A program made the translations under genes and the position numbers. A stretch of 35,494 nt of DNA, from contig NC_010696.1 in the NCBI RefSeq assembly GCF_000026185.1, positions 1 to 35,494 of the forward strand. The letters run 5' to 3'. The notes beneath the pieces are model-generated. The model was not told where the DNA came from, made no database searches, and worked only from the letters and a program-made list of their open reading frames with translations. This DNA is from Erwinia tasmaniensis Et1/99. GTDB lineage: Bacteria; Pseudomonadota; Gammaproteobacteria; Enterobacterales; Enterobacteriaceae. Every line of letters begins with the position of its first letter. The first letter of the stretch is position 1. Below, piece after piece: positions 22,755 through 30,226 of the stretch.

Positions 22755-24380
22755 CTAGCGATCAAACGAAATTTTAGGCTTCTCACCCTTCTGTTCTGGC
22801 TTGTCTTGCTGCCGTTCTTGCTTCTGCTGTTCCTGCGCTCTGTTACTTGTGGCGGTGTACTGGCGAGGCTGAAAGGCATCATCATACGCTTTACCATCAT
22901 TGCTAAGCTGGAATGCTTTAGGCATCGAGGACGCAGTAATCACCAGTTCTCTATCGGCCTTCTCTACCTTGATTTCGCCACTGGCAATTTTATCAGCTAC
23001 GTTAGCGCGGTTCTCTTTCGCTGCATCCAGCTTTTCAGTAAGTTGCTCGATAACAAAATATTGATGCTCTTTTGCTGTTTCTGAGTTGCCCGTTTTAACA
23101 TAATTTTGTTGGCGCAGATGTTCTTTTGCCAGCTCAAGCTCTGCGTTCTTAACGTCACGATCAGCTTGTGATAGCGGTGATTGGTTTTCACTGCTGAAAT
23201 ATGCAGAACCTAACCCCTTCTCTTCAAGCACAGATTTTATATGGGATATAATTTTCTCGTCTTGCTCGTTACGTTCGGAAGTATGACCAGCTTGATCTGG
23301 CAAGTGTGCCTCACGCATTGGTTTACCGTTAACAATTACTCGGTAGGCCGTAGAGTCACCATCAATAGATTCAAATTCAACGCGAACATCATTCTGGATG
23401 CTGCGCCCGTTCTCATTAATGGTGATGGAAGGTACGCTAATCTGCCCTTCTGCATAGCCTTGTTCAATCTGGCTCGGTGTGAACTGGCTAAGTTCGTCAC
23501 TGGCGAGTAACGGCATTTGAATAATATCAGCGTCCGTTTTATATATTTCAGAGGCAGTTTGAATATAAGTGTCCAAAGGGAGATCATTAACAACTATACG
23601 AGTACGGTTGCTTTCTTCATTGTAGACCGTAGTAACATGCAGCTCCTGCGCCGTTGCTGCCCTTTCGTTTTCTGGCTTCGCCAAAATTTCTTTAACGGCC
23701 TGCTCAACAGAAATATCAGGTTTTGCTTTTGATAGTTCGGCAATTTCTTTAAACGATATATTGTTTTCAGAAAGGTTTTTACCCAGCTCGCGTAAATCAT
23801 TACGTGAAAGTTCGCTGAGTGGCAGCTCACGCGCATTAACACCTGTGATAACCAACTCAGGCTGTTTATTATCTGGCTGCTGCTGTGCTCCCTGCTGGCT
23901 GCGTGGTGCATCTTGCCTCTGTTCTGTAAACTGCTGTTTAAGTTCCTCAAATCTCTCTTGAAACTTCTTAGGCCGAAACTCTACTTCTAAGCCACGTTCG
24001 GCGGCAATTTCGATGGCCTTATCTTTAAATCCGGGTGTGCCAGTCAACTGAATTTTTCCGTTGTACTTCTCAGAAGCAAGTTCAAGACCTAACGCGATCT
24101 TGTCTTTATCGAGGGTAAACGTAGGGAATTCAATTTTATCACCTTTATCTATGAAAGCCGTGGTTTTAAGCAAGCCTGACTGATACTTAACATCACCATT
24201 ATCCTGTTTAGATGGTGCCAAATCATTAAGCTCAAGGCGTTTCTTATTCTTGATATTGAACTCATCATTTTCTTTAATTTGCTCCATATGGCGTTTTAAA
24301 TTAACGCCATATTCAGGCTCGAAAGGTGAAAATGTGTTTTTCTCTGCAATACCACTTACATAATCAGTTAGTTTAGCCAT
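22755..24380 (-). CDS. Probable in-frame internal product of the relaxase gene, 541 residues
   Basis: The ATG of relaxase residue 653 (in NSEGGSMAKLTDYVSG) is preceded by GCGAAGGGGGTAGT, the same ribosome binding site used by independent genes of this plasmid. Translation from it would give a separate protein made of the LPD7-like region and the C-terminal tail, lacking the nuclease. Internal starts producing C-terminal relaxase or primase forms are known in other plasmids. Coding of the peptide EGG does not need this exact sequence, so the match is notable. Expression is inferred. Confidence 0.6.
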   Translation of the reverse strand: MAKLTDYVSGIAEKNTFSPFEPEYGVNLKRHMEQIKENDEFNIKNKKRLELNDLAPSKQDNGDVKYQSGLLKTTAFIDKGDKIEFPTFTLDKDKIALGLELASEKYNGKIQLTGTPGFKDKAIEIAAERGLEVEFRPKKFQERFEELKQQFTEQRQDAPRSQQGAQQQPDNKQPELVITGVNARELPLSELSRNDLRELGKNLSENNISFKEIAELSKAKPDISVEQAVKEILAKPENERAATAQELHVTTVYNEESNRTRIVVNDLPLDTYIQTASEIYKTDADIIQMPLLASDELSQFTPSQIEQGYAEGQISVPSITINENGRSIQNDVRVEFESIDGDSTAYRVIVNGKPMREAHLPDQAGHTSERNEQDEKIISHIKSVLEEKGLGSAYFSSENQSPLSQADRDVKNAELELAKEHLRQQNYVKTGNSETAKEHQYFVIEQLTEKLDAAKENRANVADKIASGEIKVEKADRELVITASSMPKAFQLSNDGKAYDDAFQPRQYTATSNRAQEQQKQERQQDKPEQKGEKPKISFDR

Positions 24381-26336
24381 ACTACCCCCTTCGCTATTTT
24401 GCACGTATTTTAGTATTAAAAATTCAGTCTCTACGTTCTCTAGTTTTGCTAGATTTCTTCTTTCACGATACTGATACTGCCTAATCTCCTTTTCATTTTT
24501 TAGTTTATTAAAAACGGCAACAGAAAGCGCGGCCTTACGTTCTGCATAACTCATTTTTCTAGAAAAAATTTCTTTCTTTTCGTTCCAGTAAGTCTTTTTT
24601 AAATCATAGCGCATACGCTTACAATTATAGTTTAGCTCTGCTCTAACGTCTTTGATTTTCTGAAAATATTGAGGTCTATATTCAGCGTTAAATGATTGCC
24701 AAATTTCTTTAGGCAACTTCACTTTAGCTAAAGACATTTCGTTATTTATTTGCTCATCATAAGATTTTCTTAGGTAAGCTTTTGCCTCATCCCATGAAAA
24801 TTTCATTTCCTTAGTTAGAAAATCAGATACATTATAATTGATTTTACCAACCCCAATCCTCGCAGAACCATCTTTAGCAGTCGATAATTTATAATCACTT
24901 GGTGTAATTCCATGTGAATTACTCAAGTTATTGAGAAGATGATCAGCGCTTAGTGATTTACGGATGTTTCTGAACTCATCAAGTTCATTATCAGCCGTGA
25001 TAGCTTTCCTTTGTGAATGCGAAAAAGAAATACTACCTGTTACGCTATCTAGTCCGTGGGTATCTCGTGCGCTCCATCGCAATCCGTTATGTTGATGTTG
25101 TCCTTGCTGCCCGTCTGCCAGACTATTCTGTTGAACTTCTCGCACCAACACTGTGCTTTCTCGGGCGATGCTGGCGTTAAAGTCCCGTTCTCTGTCACTG
25201 TATTTATATCCGTCGAGGTTAGGAACCAGTTCGCCAGATCGCATTTCTGGCAAGCCAACGGCAAGGTTGGCAAGATTTCCACGGCTACTGTTTTTATAAC
25301 GGTGCTTTTTATTGGTTTGTCCTGAATCGGTGTACTGTCGAGCAGTTTCATAAAACCCCCTTTCTCTATTTAATATAATCTCTTTTTTACCTTCAACATC
25401 GGCGGCACGATACATAACCTGCATCTTTTTAGATGCTTTATTTATGTATTTAATTTCTTTACTTACACGATTTGACCAATCATTTAGCAAGCGAGCAACC
25501 TGTTTTTCAGTAGGTTTAACTCGCTCTATTTTACGTTCTTCTATGTATTTTTTTTCAAAAAGAGGTGATTTCAGATTAATGTAATTAGAATCTTGGGAAG
25601 TTTTAACAGCCAAATACTCATTTGGTTTCCCTTCATTTCTAACGCGCACCTCATAAAAAGACTGACTTAGCGCAGATTTATATGCACTATAATCACGGTA
25701 ATTCCCTTGTTCAAGAATGTTAAAAGCTTCTTTTTTGACGTCAGCCCTAAAGCCTTTAAATGTATCTGCTTTCACCCTTGATAAAATTTGGGCTTGATGA
25801 TCATCAGTAAGACGGACAAAATCTTTTGGGTTTTCGAGGCTAAATTTAGTATTCAGTTTTTCCTGAATTGCTTCATGATATTTTTCATGATGTTTATATA
25901 AACCCACAGGATCTAATGAGCGACCTGTAAGTAAATTAGTTTTGGGAATCACGATATGAATATGTGGTTTTCTTTCCTTTTCCTCACCTGTATTTCTGTC
26001 TGTAATTGTTTTGATTTTAGGTAAATGAGCCTCGGCATAGAAATTAACTTCATCATCGTTATAAGCTGATAGAAACATAGTTTTATATTCTTGAGTTACA
26101 GCTTCAAGCGTTTCTATTGGAACCTCATTCTCACGAAAACTAATTGTAATATGAAGGTATCTATCCTGATTTTTATCGGGTATTGAATCAATGATATTCT
26201 CAGTTAAAGATAAGTTACCATCTAGACAAACTCGCATATCCAACTCATCGCGATTAAATGCACGCCCTTGCTTTTGGCCTTCTCTGAGATATTCAGCAAT
26301 GCCCGAATTACCGCCCCGAACTCTAACGATTGCCAT
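22755..26336 (-). CDS. traI: Conjugative relaxase, HUH (MOBP-like), with C-terminal LPD7-like region
   Basis: 1193 residues. The relaxase should nick oriT and pilot the strand. Y16 (NSGIAEYLREG) is the likely catalytic tyrosine. H104 (FYAEAHLPK) with H125 and H127 (KPHIHIVIPKTN) form the metal-binding triad. Around residues 738-800, LGLELASEKYNGKIQLTGTP and KAIEIAAERGLEVEF resemble LPD7, a domain seen in long MOBP relaxases. The C-terminus is Gln-rich and charged. It is far longer than RP4 TraI (732). The gene overlaps traJ by 14 bases. Two internal starts with ribosome binding sites lie within it, at 25351 (out of frame) and 24380 (in frame). Confidence 0.92.
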   Translation of the reverse strand: MAIVRVRGGNSGIAEYLREGQKQGRAFNRDELDMRVCLDGNLSLTENIIDSIPDKNQDRYLHITISFRENEVPIETLEAVTQEYKTMFLSAYNDDEVNFYAEAHLPKIKTITDRNTGEEKERKPHIHIVIPKTNLLTGRSLDPVGLYKHHEKYHEAIQEKLNTKFSLENPKDFVRLTDDHQAQILSRVKADTFKGFRADVKKEAFNILEQGNYRDYSAYKSALSQSFYEVRVRNEGKPNEYLAVKTSQDSNYINLKSPLFEKKYIEERKIERVKPTEKQVARLLNDWSNRVSKEIKYINKASKKMQVMYRAADVEGKKEIILNRERGFYETARQYTDSGQTNKKHRYKNSSRGNLANLAVGLPEMRSGELVPNLDGYKYSDRERDFNASIARESTVLVREVQQNSLADGQQGQHQHNGLRWSARDTHGLDSVTGSISFSHSQRKAITADNELDEFRNIRKSLSADHLLNNLSNSHGITPSDYKLSTAKDGSARIGVGKINYNVSDFLTKEMKFSWDEAKAYLRKSYDEQINNEMSLAKVKLPKEIWQSFNAEYRPQYFQKIKDVRAELNYNCKRMRYDLKKTYWNEKKEIFSRKMSYAERKAALSVAVFNKLKNEKEIRQYQYRERRNLAKLENVETEFLILKYVQNSEGGSMAKLTDYVSGIAEKNTFSPFEPEYGVNLKRHMEQIKENDEFNIKNKKRLELNDLAPSKQDNGDVKYQSGLLKTTAFIDKGDKIEFPTFTLDKDKIALGLELASEKYNGKIQLTGTPGFKDKAIEIAAERGLEVEFRPKKFQERFEELKQQFTEQRQDAPRSQQGAQQQPDNKQPELVITGVNARELPLSELSRNDLRELGKNLSENNISFKEIAELSKAKPDISVEQAVKEILAKPENERAATAQELHVTTVYNEESNRTRIVVNDLPLDTYIQTASEIYKTDADIIQMPLLASDELSQFTPSQIEQGYAEGQISVPSITINENGRSIQNDVRVEFESIDGDSTAYRVIVNGKPMREAHLPDQAGHTSERNEQDEKIISHIKSVLEEKGLGSAYFSSENQSPLSQADRDVKNAELELAKEHLRQQNYVKTGNSETAKEHQYFVIEQLTEKLDAAKENRANVADKIASGEIKVEKADRELVITASSMPKAFQLSNDGKAYDDAFQPRQYTATSNRAQEQQKQERQQDKPEQKGEKPKISFDR
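25049..25351 (-). CDS. traH: TraH-like overlapping gene nested in traI in another frame, 100 residues
   Basis: The ATG at 25351 is preceded by AAAGGGGGTTTT, identical to the start of virB1 and virB7, and 15 bases further up by 12 of 15 bases of the AT palindrome. The product (MKLLDSTPIQDKPIKSTVIK at the N-terminus) is acidic, with 13 Asp/Glu against 9 Lys/Arg, soluble and has five Cys. In RP4, traH lies wholly inside traI in a different frame and encodes a small acidic protein that stabilises the TraI-TraJ-oriT complex. Position, size and charge match. I could not compare sequences, so homology is not claimed. Confidence 0.55.
   Translation of the reverse strand: MKLLDSTPIQDKPIKSTVIKTVAVEILPTLPLACQKCDLANWFLTSTDINTVTENGTLTPASPEKAQCWCEKFNRIVWQTGSKDNINITDCDGAHEIPTD
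25367..25378. repeat. Partial AT palindrome inside traI, before the nested start
   Basis: Leftward TTATATTAAATA, 12 of the 15 element bases, stands before the AAAGGGGG site as it does in the virB1 leader. Confidence 0.45.
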
Positions 26337-26835
26337 TATTATTAATCCCCGCCTCTAACAAAGCCTCAATGTTTTGTAATACGCGGATACCCGCCAACAT
26401 TGTTTCTTCTGAAATAATCTTAGCTGCGAACGCTGAGTTTATTTTCTTGGCTAACTGGTTAATATTATTGCTAGATTTGTTATAATAAAATACCAGTTTA
26501 CTAAAGTCTGGATTTTTTACTTTCTTTTGCGGTGCATTGATAACAATGTCACCGCCATTTGTTTTTGTCTTGATAATGGCACGAAGAAGATCGGAACGAC
26601 TTAGATTAGCGTCCTTGCACATTGCATCATATTGTTCAGCATCGGATTCTGGAACTCTGAGGCTAAACACTATGCTTTTGCTTTTCTCTTTCGTACTTTC
26701 TTTCATGACTCGTAGAGGCTCCATTATCTGTGCATCTATGCCGTGTTCGTAGAACTCGGCGGCATCAGGGGATTCAAAGGGGCTTTCCCCCTTTGGCACA
26801 GCGATTATACAGTAGGCTCCACCTACTGTATACAT
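26323..26835 (-). CDS. traJ: Relaxosome accessory protein, TraJ/MobC/NikA-like RHH
   Basis: The conserved part starts near the internal ATG at 26706: SIVFSLRVPESDAEQYDAMC then LSRSDLLRAI is a ribbon-helix-helix, and LVFYYNKSSNNINQLAKKIN is the MobC/NikA signature. It would bind oriT and recruit the relaxase, whose gene overlaps its 3' end. The frame stays open to an ATG at 26835, giving 170 residues, but the first 43 codons run over a perfect inverted repeat and look unlike the family. The true start may be 26706, with GGAG upstream. Divergent to traK across oriT, as in IncP plasmids. Confidence 0.8.
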   Translation of the reverse strand: MYTVGGAYCIIAVPKGESPFESPDAAEFYEHGIDAQIMEPLRVMKESTKEKSKSIVFSLRVPESDAEQYDAMCKDANLSRSDLLRAIIKTKTNGGDIVINAPQKKVKNPDFSKLVFYYNKSSNNINQLAKKINSAFAAKIISEETMLAGIRVLQNIEALLEAGINNNGNR

Positions 26836-27060
26836 CGCTAACGTGCCTCGGTGTTTCCCTTTGAATTTGCGTTAGTAGCATTATGATAGCAGAAGATTAG
26901 CGAATGGGTAGCATAAGGATAGCAAAGTGTGGTTGATTTATGCCTAGTGATAGCAAAAAAACACCTTTAAGATAGCAAAAGGATAGCAAAAGAGTAGCAA
27001 AACAGATTTGACAATTGCTCAATGTGCTGTAATATCTAGTCAGAGTTAGCAACGCGGGGG
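26806..27060. other. oriT: Predicted origin of transfer (oriT)
   Basis: Lies between divergent traJ-like and traK-like genes, the IncP position. TATACAGTAGG-CTCCA-CCTACTGTATA (26806-26832) is a perfect 11-bp inverted repeat, a likely TraJ or relaxase site. To its right come many TAGCA-containing copies: TAGTAGCA (26873), GATAGCA (26885), GGTAGCA (26907), GGATAGCAAAG (26917), GATAGCAAAA (26949), then three tandem 11-bp units GATAGCAAAAG at 26971, 26982 and 26993 (last diverged), and TTAGCA (27046). No IncP-type nick consensus (ATCCTG) was found, so nic is not placed. Confidence 0.75.
27008..27035 (+). promoter_or_regulatory. Promoter of the traKLM genes
   Basis: TTGACA (27008-27013), 16-base spacer, TAATAT (27030-27035). 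The tandem GATAGCAAAAG repeats end 5 bases before the -35 box, so the protein bound to them could autoregulate this promoter. Confidence 0.75.
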
Positions 27061-27064
27061 CTGT

Positions 27065-27499
27065 ATGAACAGCGAAAAGCAAATTGAGTTTAAAAGCTAT
27101 GAACTTACGGCTTATAAAAGAAAGAATATTGCTATCCTTCGTTCAATATTCCATGAAATTGAAGGTTATTTAATATCTGGCTGCACAAGGGATGATGTAT
27201 ATAATGCCCTAGCAAGTGATCCTTATAATCTTGATATGACTAAAGGGAGCTTTATTAATGCCCTACATCGCATCAGGGATGAAAGGAAAAAATCAGAAGC
27301 AAAAAACGAAAACCCGCTTAGCAGTGATGGGAGTCGTCAGGTAGTAAATGATAAGAATGATACAACGTTAAACACTGGTAGTTCTCAGTCTTTACCGAAA
27401 AGCACGAACGCATTTAAAGGAATAAAGACAAGTACAGCGCCGAAATATGAACATAATCCGGCACCCAATTTAGATGACCTGTTAGGGGGTAATAAATAA
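27065..27499 (+). CDS. traK: TraK-like oriT-binding protein
   Basis: 144 residues. An N-terminal helical DNA-binding region (LRSIFHEIEGYLISGCTRDD, then MTKGSFINALHRIRDERKK) is followed by a low-complexity polar tail. Proteins with this layout (RP4 TraK, R388 StbA) bind tandem repeats beside oriT; such repeats are directly upstream here. GGGGG lies 4 bases before the ATG. The stop overlaps the traL-like start (TAATG). The symbol reflects position and architecture rather than proven identity. Confidence 0.7.
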   Translation: MNSEKQIEFKSYELTAYKRKNIAILRSIFHEIEGYLISGCTRDDVYNALASDPYNLDMTKGSFINALHRIRDERKKSEAKNENPLSSDGSRQVVNDKNDTTLNTGSSQSLPKSTNAFKGIKTSTAPKYEHNPAPNLDDLLGGNK

Positions 27500-28317
27500 T
27501 GGCTAAAGAAGCTAATTCAGTTGAAGATATGAAAACAAAACCGATTGCCGATTTAATTAAATTCATCGCAAACAGCGTTAACTTTGTGTGTACGGGTAAA
27601 GGTGGTGTTGGTAAATCTTACGTTGCTCAAACTCTAGGTCAATACTTTTTGCATTATAAGAAAGTACCAACTAGTACGGGTGATGCAGATCCGGTTAATG
27701 CCTCAACCTATCGGGTTAAAGCGTTAAACCCTGTGTTCATCAAAATAATGGAAAACAACACCATTTTACAAAGTATGTTTGATCAGGTCATGGATAGCAT
27801 TGTAAATAATGACGATCAGACTTTTGTTCTTGATACAGGCGCATCAACATACATTCCATTAATGAAGTATTTCCACGATAACGATTTGATTGAGTTCCTA
27901 TCATCTTTAGATCGCCCTGTATATTTACATACTATAATTGTTGCTGGTCAGGAGCTGCCTGATACGCTGGCAGGATTTACCTCATTGTGCGATATGGTTA
28001 AAGGTTCAAACGTTAAAGTTATTGCTTGGGTTAATGAAGTTAGTGGTAAGCCAATGGTAGAGAGTAAAGGTTCACAAATACCATTAGTTGAGACGCCGTT
28101 CTTTGATAAGTATGCTGATTCACTTGCTGGCGTAGTCGTTATTGAAAACAGAAATAGCGATGCTTTTGAGCAAGATTTAAAACTACTCACTTCGCAAAAC
28201 TTAACGTTAGAAGAAGTTAAAAACAGTGACAAATTCAACGTTATGCAAAAAGCCCGACTTAACAAAGTTTATAAAGGGATTTATGAGCAGTTAGATGAAA
28301 TCTATACTTTATCCTGA
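27499..28317 (+). CDS. traL: TraL-like P-loop ATPase (RP4 TraL / R388 StbB type)
   Basis: 272 residues. The deviant Walker A GKGGVGKS is at 33-40. DADPVNASTYRVKALNPVFI and FVLDTGASTYIPLMKYFHDN follow the same order as the substrate loop and GAS-motif of RP4 TraL as I remember it. It is of the MinD/ParA superfamily, but this subgroup accompanies transfer or stability functions rather than par systems. Encoded in an overlapping pair with the TraK-like gene. Confidence 0.82.
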   Translation: MAKEANSVEDMKTKPIADLIKFIANSVNFVCTGKGGVGKSYVAQTLGQYFLHYKKVPTSTGDADPVNASTYRVKALNPVFIKIMENNTILQSMFDQVMDSIVNNDDQTFVLDTGASTYIPLMKYFHDNDLIEFLSSLDRPVYLHTIIVAGQELPDTLAGFTSLCDMVKGSNVKVIAWVNEVSGKPMVESKGSQIPLVETPFFDKYADSLAGVVVIENRNSDAFEQDLKLLTSQNLTLEEVKNSDKFNVMQKARLNKVYKGIYEQLDEIYTLS

Positions 28318-28328
28318 TAACAAAATAG

Positions 28329-28354
28329 AAGCCTGAGCGATCAGGCTTTTTTTT
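28329..28354 (+). terminator. Terminator between traL and traM
   Basis: AAGCCTGA-GCGA-TCAGGCTT followed by six more T: a strong intrinsic terminator. The traM-like gene begins 19 bases later and would depend on read-through or a promoter I do not see. Confidence 0.85.
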
Positions 28355-28372
28355 AAATTTAAGGTATTAGAT

Positions 28373-28924
28373 ATGAGCGAAGAAGAAAATAAAATCACCA
28401 GTGTAGAAATCCCCTCTGGATTAAAACCTGTGCCAAATCTGACAGGTAAAGACCGTGATTTAATTAAGATGCTAAAACATCGTTATATAGAAAAAGGTAT
28501 AAAAATCACAGATGATGATCCTTTAATAGCTATCATCTTAGGTCAGGATATTTTACTCGATATTTATGCTGCCACCCTTTCAGAAGATCTTAACTCTCGG
28601 TTAGATTCCATTATGGAAGGTTTAAATACCTTCCCTGTAAAGGTTAGTGAAGAACTTACTCAAAAGGCTGATGCTTATTTGAGTATGATTGAAAAAATAG
28701 ATAATAAGTCTCAAGAGCATTTAAGCGGTGAGTTTGATAATTTTGCTAAGCGCGTATCTAAATATGCTAAAGATACAGAAACTCATATTCGCTCTTTAAA
28801 AGTTGATGAAAGAACGCCTGAGCCGTCTTTAAGTGGCATAAAAGTATTTGGATTGTGTTTCATTAGCTCTCTGATAAGTGTCTCCATAGCGCTTGCTGTG
28901 GGCTATCAATTATTGACGCATTAA
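28373..28924 (+). CDS. traM: TraM-like protein with C-terminal membrane anchor
   Basis: 183 residues. A hydrophilic helical body is followed by one C-terminal membrane segment (VFGLCFISSLISVSIALAVG). RP4 TraM, third gene of the traKLM operon, is also a small protein with a C-terminal hydrophobic end. LNTFPVKVSEELTQKADAYL suggests a coiled coil. A weak AAGGTATT lies before the ATG. Assignment rests on order and topology. Confidence 0.6.
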   Translation: MSEEENKITSVEIPSGLKPVPNLTGKDRDLIKMLKHRYIEKGIKITDDDPLIAIILGQDILLDIYAATLSEDLNSRLDSIMEGLNTFPVKVSEELTQKADAYLSMIEKIDNKSQEHLSGEFDNFAKRVSKYAKDTETHIRSLKVDERTPEPSLSGIKVFGLCFISSLISVSIALAVGYQLLTH

Positions 28925-28992
28925 ATATTACCTCATACCTATAGCCAGCGCAAAAACGGACGAACGGCGCTGGCTGGGGAAAGGTAATATTT
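28923..28992. other. Nested inverted repeat able to form a long hairpin or cruciform
   Basis: Outer arms AAATATTACCT (28923-28933) and AGGTAATATTT (28982-28992), inner arms AGCCAGCGC (28943-28951) and GCGCTGGCT (28967-28975), with a loop containing GGACGAAC. The outer arm starts at the end of the traM stop. No T tract follows. Its inner right arm resembles part of the 60-bp GC-rich repeat. Confidence 0.75.
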
Positions 28993-29025
28993 ATGTATGT
29001 TGTATCTAATTTTAAAGGGGGTTGC

Positions 29026-29379
29026 ATGAGCAAACTTACTGACAATCTGGAGTTGAATGATCTTGGTGGGGGTAACTTTCGTGGAGCAAAAACAATTGAT
29101 GCCGCGAACGTTATAGGCAATAAAAAAGATTTATCAAACGAAGAGATTGATATTTTAATTGAAGCAGGTTACTACCGTGAAACAGGAAAATTTAAATCCG
29201 CAAGCGAATTAATAAAAGCGCGTATTGATGAGATTTTTTCTGTTATGGCGTTTGCGGCTGAGTCCTCAGATAAATGGCGACAAATAAACGAAGATGAAGC
29301 AGCCAGAAATGAGTTCATCAAAAACTATCGCAAAGGTGCGGCGGGTTTAGTTCAACGCGCTATGTTCGGTGAAAAATGA
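29026..29379 (+). CDS. Unknown 117-residue protein
   Basis: AAAGGGGGTTGC before the ATG at 29026 fixes the start; an upstream ATG at 28993 overlaps the hairpin. The protein is soluble with an acidic middle (DLSNEEIDILIEAGYYRETG) and a helical end (NYRKGAAGLVQRAMFG). The stretch FKSASELIKARIDEIFSVMA suggests a helical bundle. Its stop is followed immediately by a TTGTACAA palindrome. Not recognised; possibly part of the transfer or stability region. Confidence 0.7.
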   Translation: MSKLTDNLELNDLGGGNFRGAKTIDAANVIGNKKDLSNEEIDILIEAGYYRETGKFKSASELIKARIDEIFSVMAFAAESSDKWRQINEDEAARNEFIKNYRKGAAGLVQRAMFGEK

Positions 29380-29399
29380 ATTGTATTGTACAATACGAT
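29380..29399. promoter_or_regulatory. TTGTACAA-type palindrome, copy after the 117-residue gene
   Basis: ATTGTATTGTACAATACGAT, 20 bp with one mismatch, in a 3' intergenic position where an operator would make little sense. This raises the idea of a centromere-like site. Confidence 0.6.
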
Positions 29400-29438
29400 T
29401 TATAATTAATATAAAAGCCCTAACATGGGCTTTTTTTT
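29400..29438. terminator. AT palindrome copy 6 with bidirectional terminator
   Basis: TTATAATTAATATAA (29400-29414) runs into AAAAGCCC-TAACAT-GGGCTTTT and more T (29413-29438). It separates converging genes. Confidence 0.8.
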
Positions 29439-29483
29439 GGTAAGAAGTTTAGAATTCCTTTGTTTTCGGACAGAGATTAAGAG

Positions 29484-30185
29484 TTAAATTTTCCTAAGAA
29501 CAATTTTGATTACTTGTAACGCTAATACGGTGATCGCCTTTGGAAATACGTTATACAGGACAATTTCTCTCAGGCTCATATGTAAAGAAAGAGCTGGTAA
29601 CGTGTCGCCTGTGATTAATTGATTAATTGTGGGGATCACACCGGCTATTACGCCAACCTGAGCAAATGTAATGAGCAATGGCACAAAAGCAACCAACACC
29701 CCTTTAGACGAGCTGAGCGGCGTTCTGGCGGGTTTATTTTCCTTAGCGGCTCTAACCTTAAACTTCCTGTTTACGCCCGTCTGAGCGTATTCTATAGCCG
29801 ATTGAATGCGCTCATAACCTTCCAGATCTTTATCAAGGTCTGCGTAGGTATAAAATCCACGTTCTTTTGTTTTCTGTAGGGCATCCATTGCCAGTGGGTG
29901 ATCACTATCAAACAACCTACTCATATCCCTACTATCAAGATGCCTTTTCGCCAGCGCTCGGCGGCGGTACTGAACCAATAAAGCAACGGAAGCAACAATG
30001 ATTAGAACATCGAGAGAGAGAAGGGCGGTAGCGTGTTTAGTTACCATGTCACTTGTTAAACATGCAACGCTGTTTAAAGCGACCAGCAAGGCAATCAGAC
30101 CAACGAGAACGGTGATGGCCATAATGTTCGTTTTACGGTTCTGCACCTCAACCATGCCGCGCAAAGTCTCTAAATTCGTGCTCAT
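29484..30185 (-). CDS. Membrane protein with about four segments, unknown
   Basis: 233 residues. Two N-terminal membrane segments (MAITVLVGLIALLVALNSVA; ALLSLDVLIIVASVALLVQY) and two C-terminal ones (GVLVAFVPLLITFAQVGVIA; IVLYNVFPKAITVLALQVIK) flank a charged cytoplasmic loop of about 80 residues. AGGAGAG lies before the ATG. The parB-like gene upstream is separated by a terminator. No family recognised; surface exclusion is possible but unsupported. Confidence 0.7.
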   Translation of the reverse strand: MSTNLETLRGMVEVQNRKTNIMAITVLVGLIALLVALNSVACLTSDMVTKHATALLSLDVLIIVASVALLVQYRRRALAKRHLDSRDMSRLFDSDHPLAMDALQKTKERGFYTYADLDKDLEGYERIQSAIEYAQTGVNRKFKVRAAKENKPARTPLSSSKGVLVAFVPLLITFAQVGVIAGVIPTINQLITGDTLPALSLHMSLREIVLYNVFPKAITVLALQVIKIVLRKI

Positions 30186-30200
30186 CTTCTCTCTCCTGTA

Positions 30201-30222
30201 AAAAAGGGGGCAGTAGCCCCCT
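30201..30222 (-). terminator. Terminator of the parB-like gene
   Basis: AGGGGGC-AGTA-GCCCCCT with a leftward T run. It stands between the parB-like gene and the membrane protein gene. Confidence 0.75.
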
Positions 30223-30226
30223 ATGA

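Noticed and set aside
22595..22900. Leftward 101-residue ORF at the end of traI
   Set aside because: Another frame over the relaxase 3' end and its terminator; no ribosome binding site and poor protein character.
26971..27003. CRISPR-like array near oriT
   Set aside because: Units are 11 bp in direct contact with no spacers; they are protein-binding repeats.
27499..28317. ParA-type partition ATPase
   Set aside because: Although it has a deviant Walker A motif, the order of motifs and neighbours fits RP4 TraL/R388 StbB, and it is not next to the parB-like gene.
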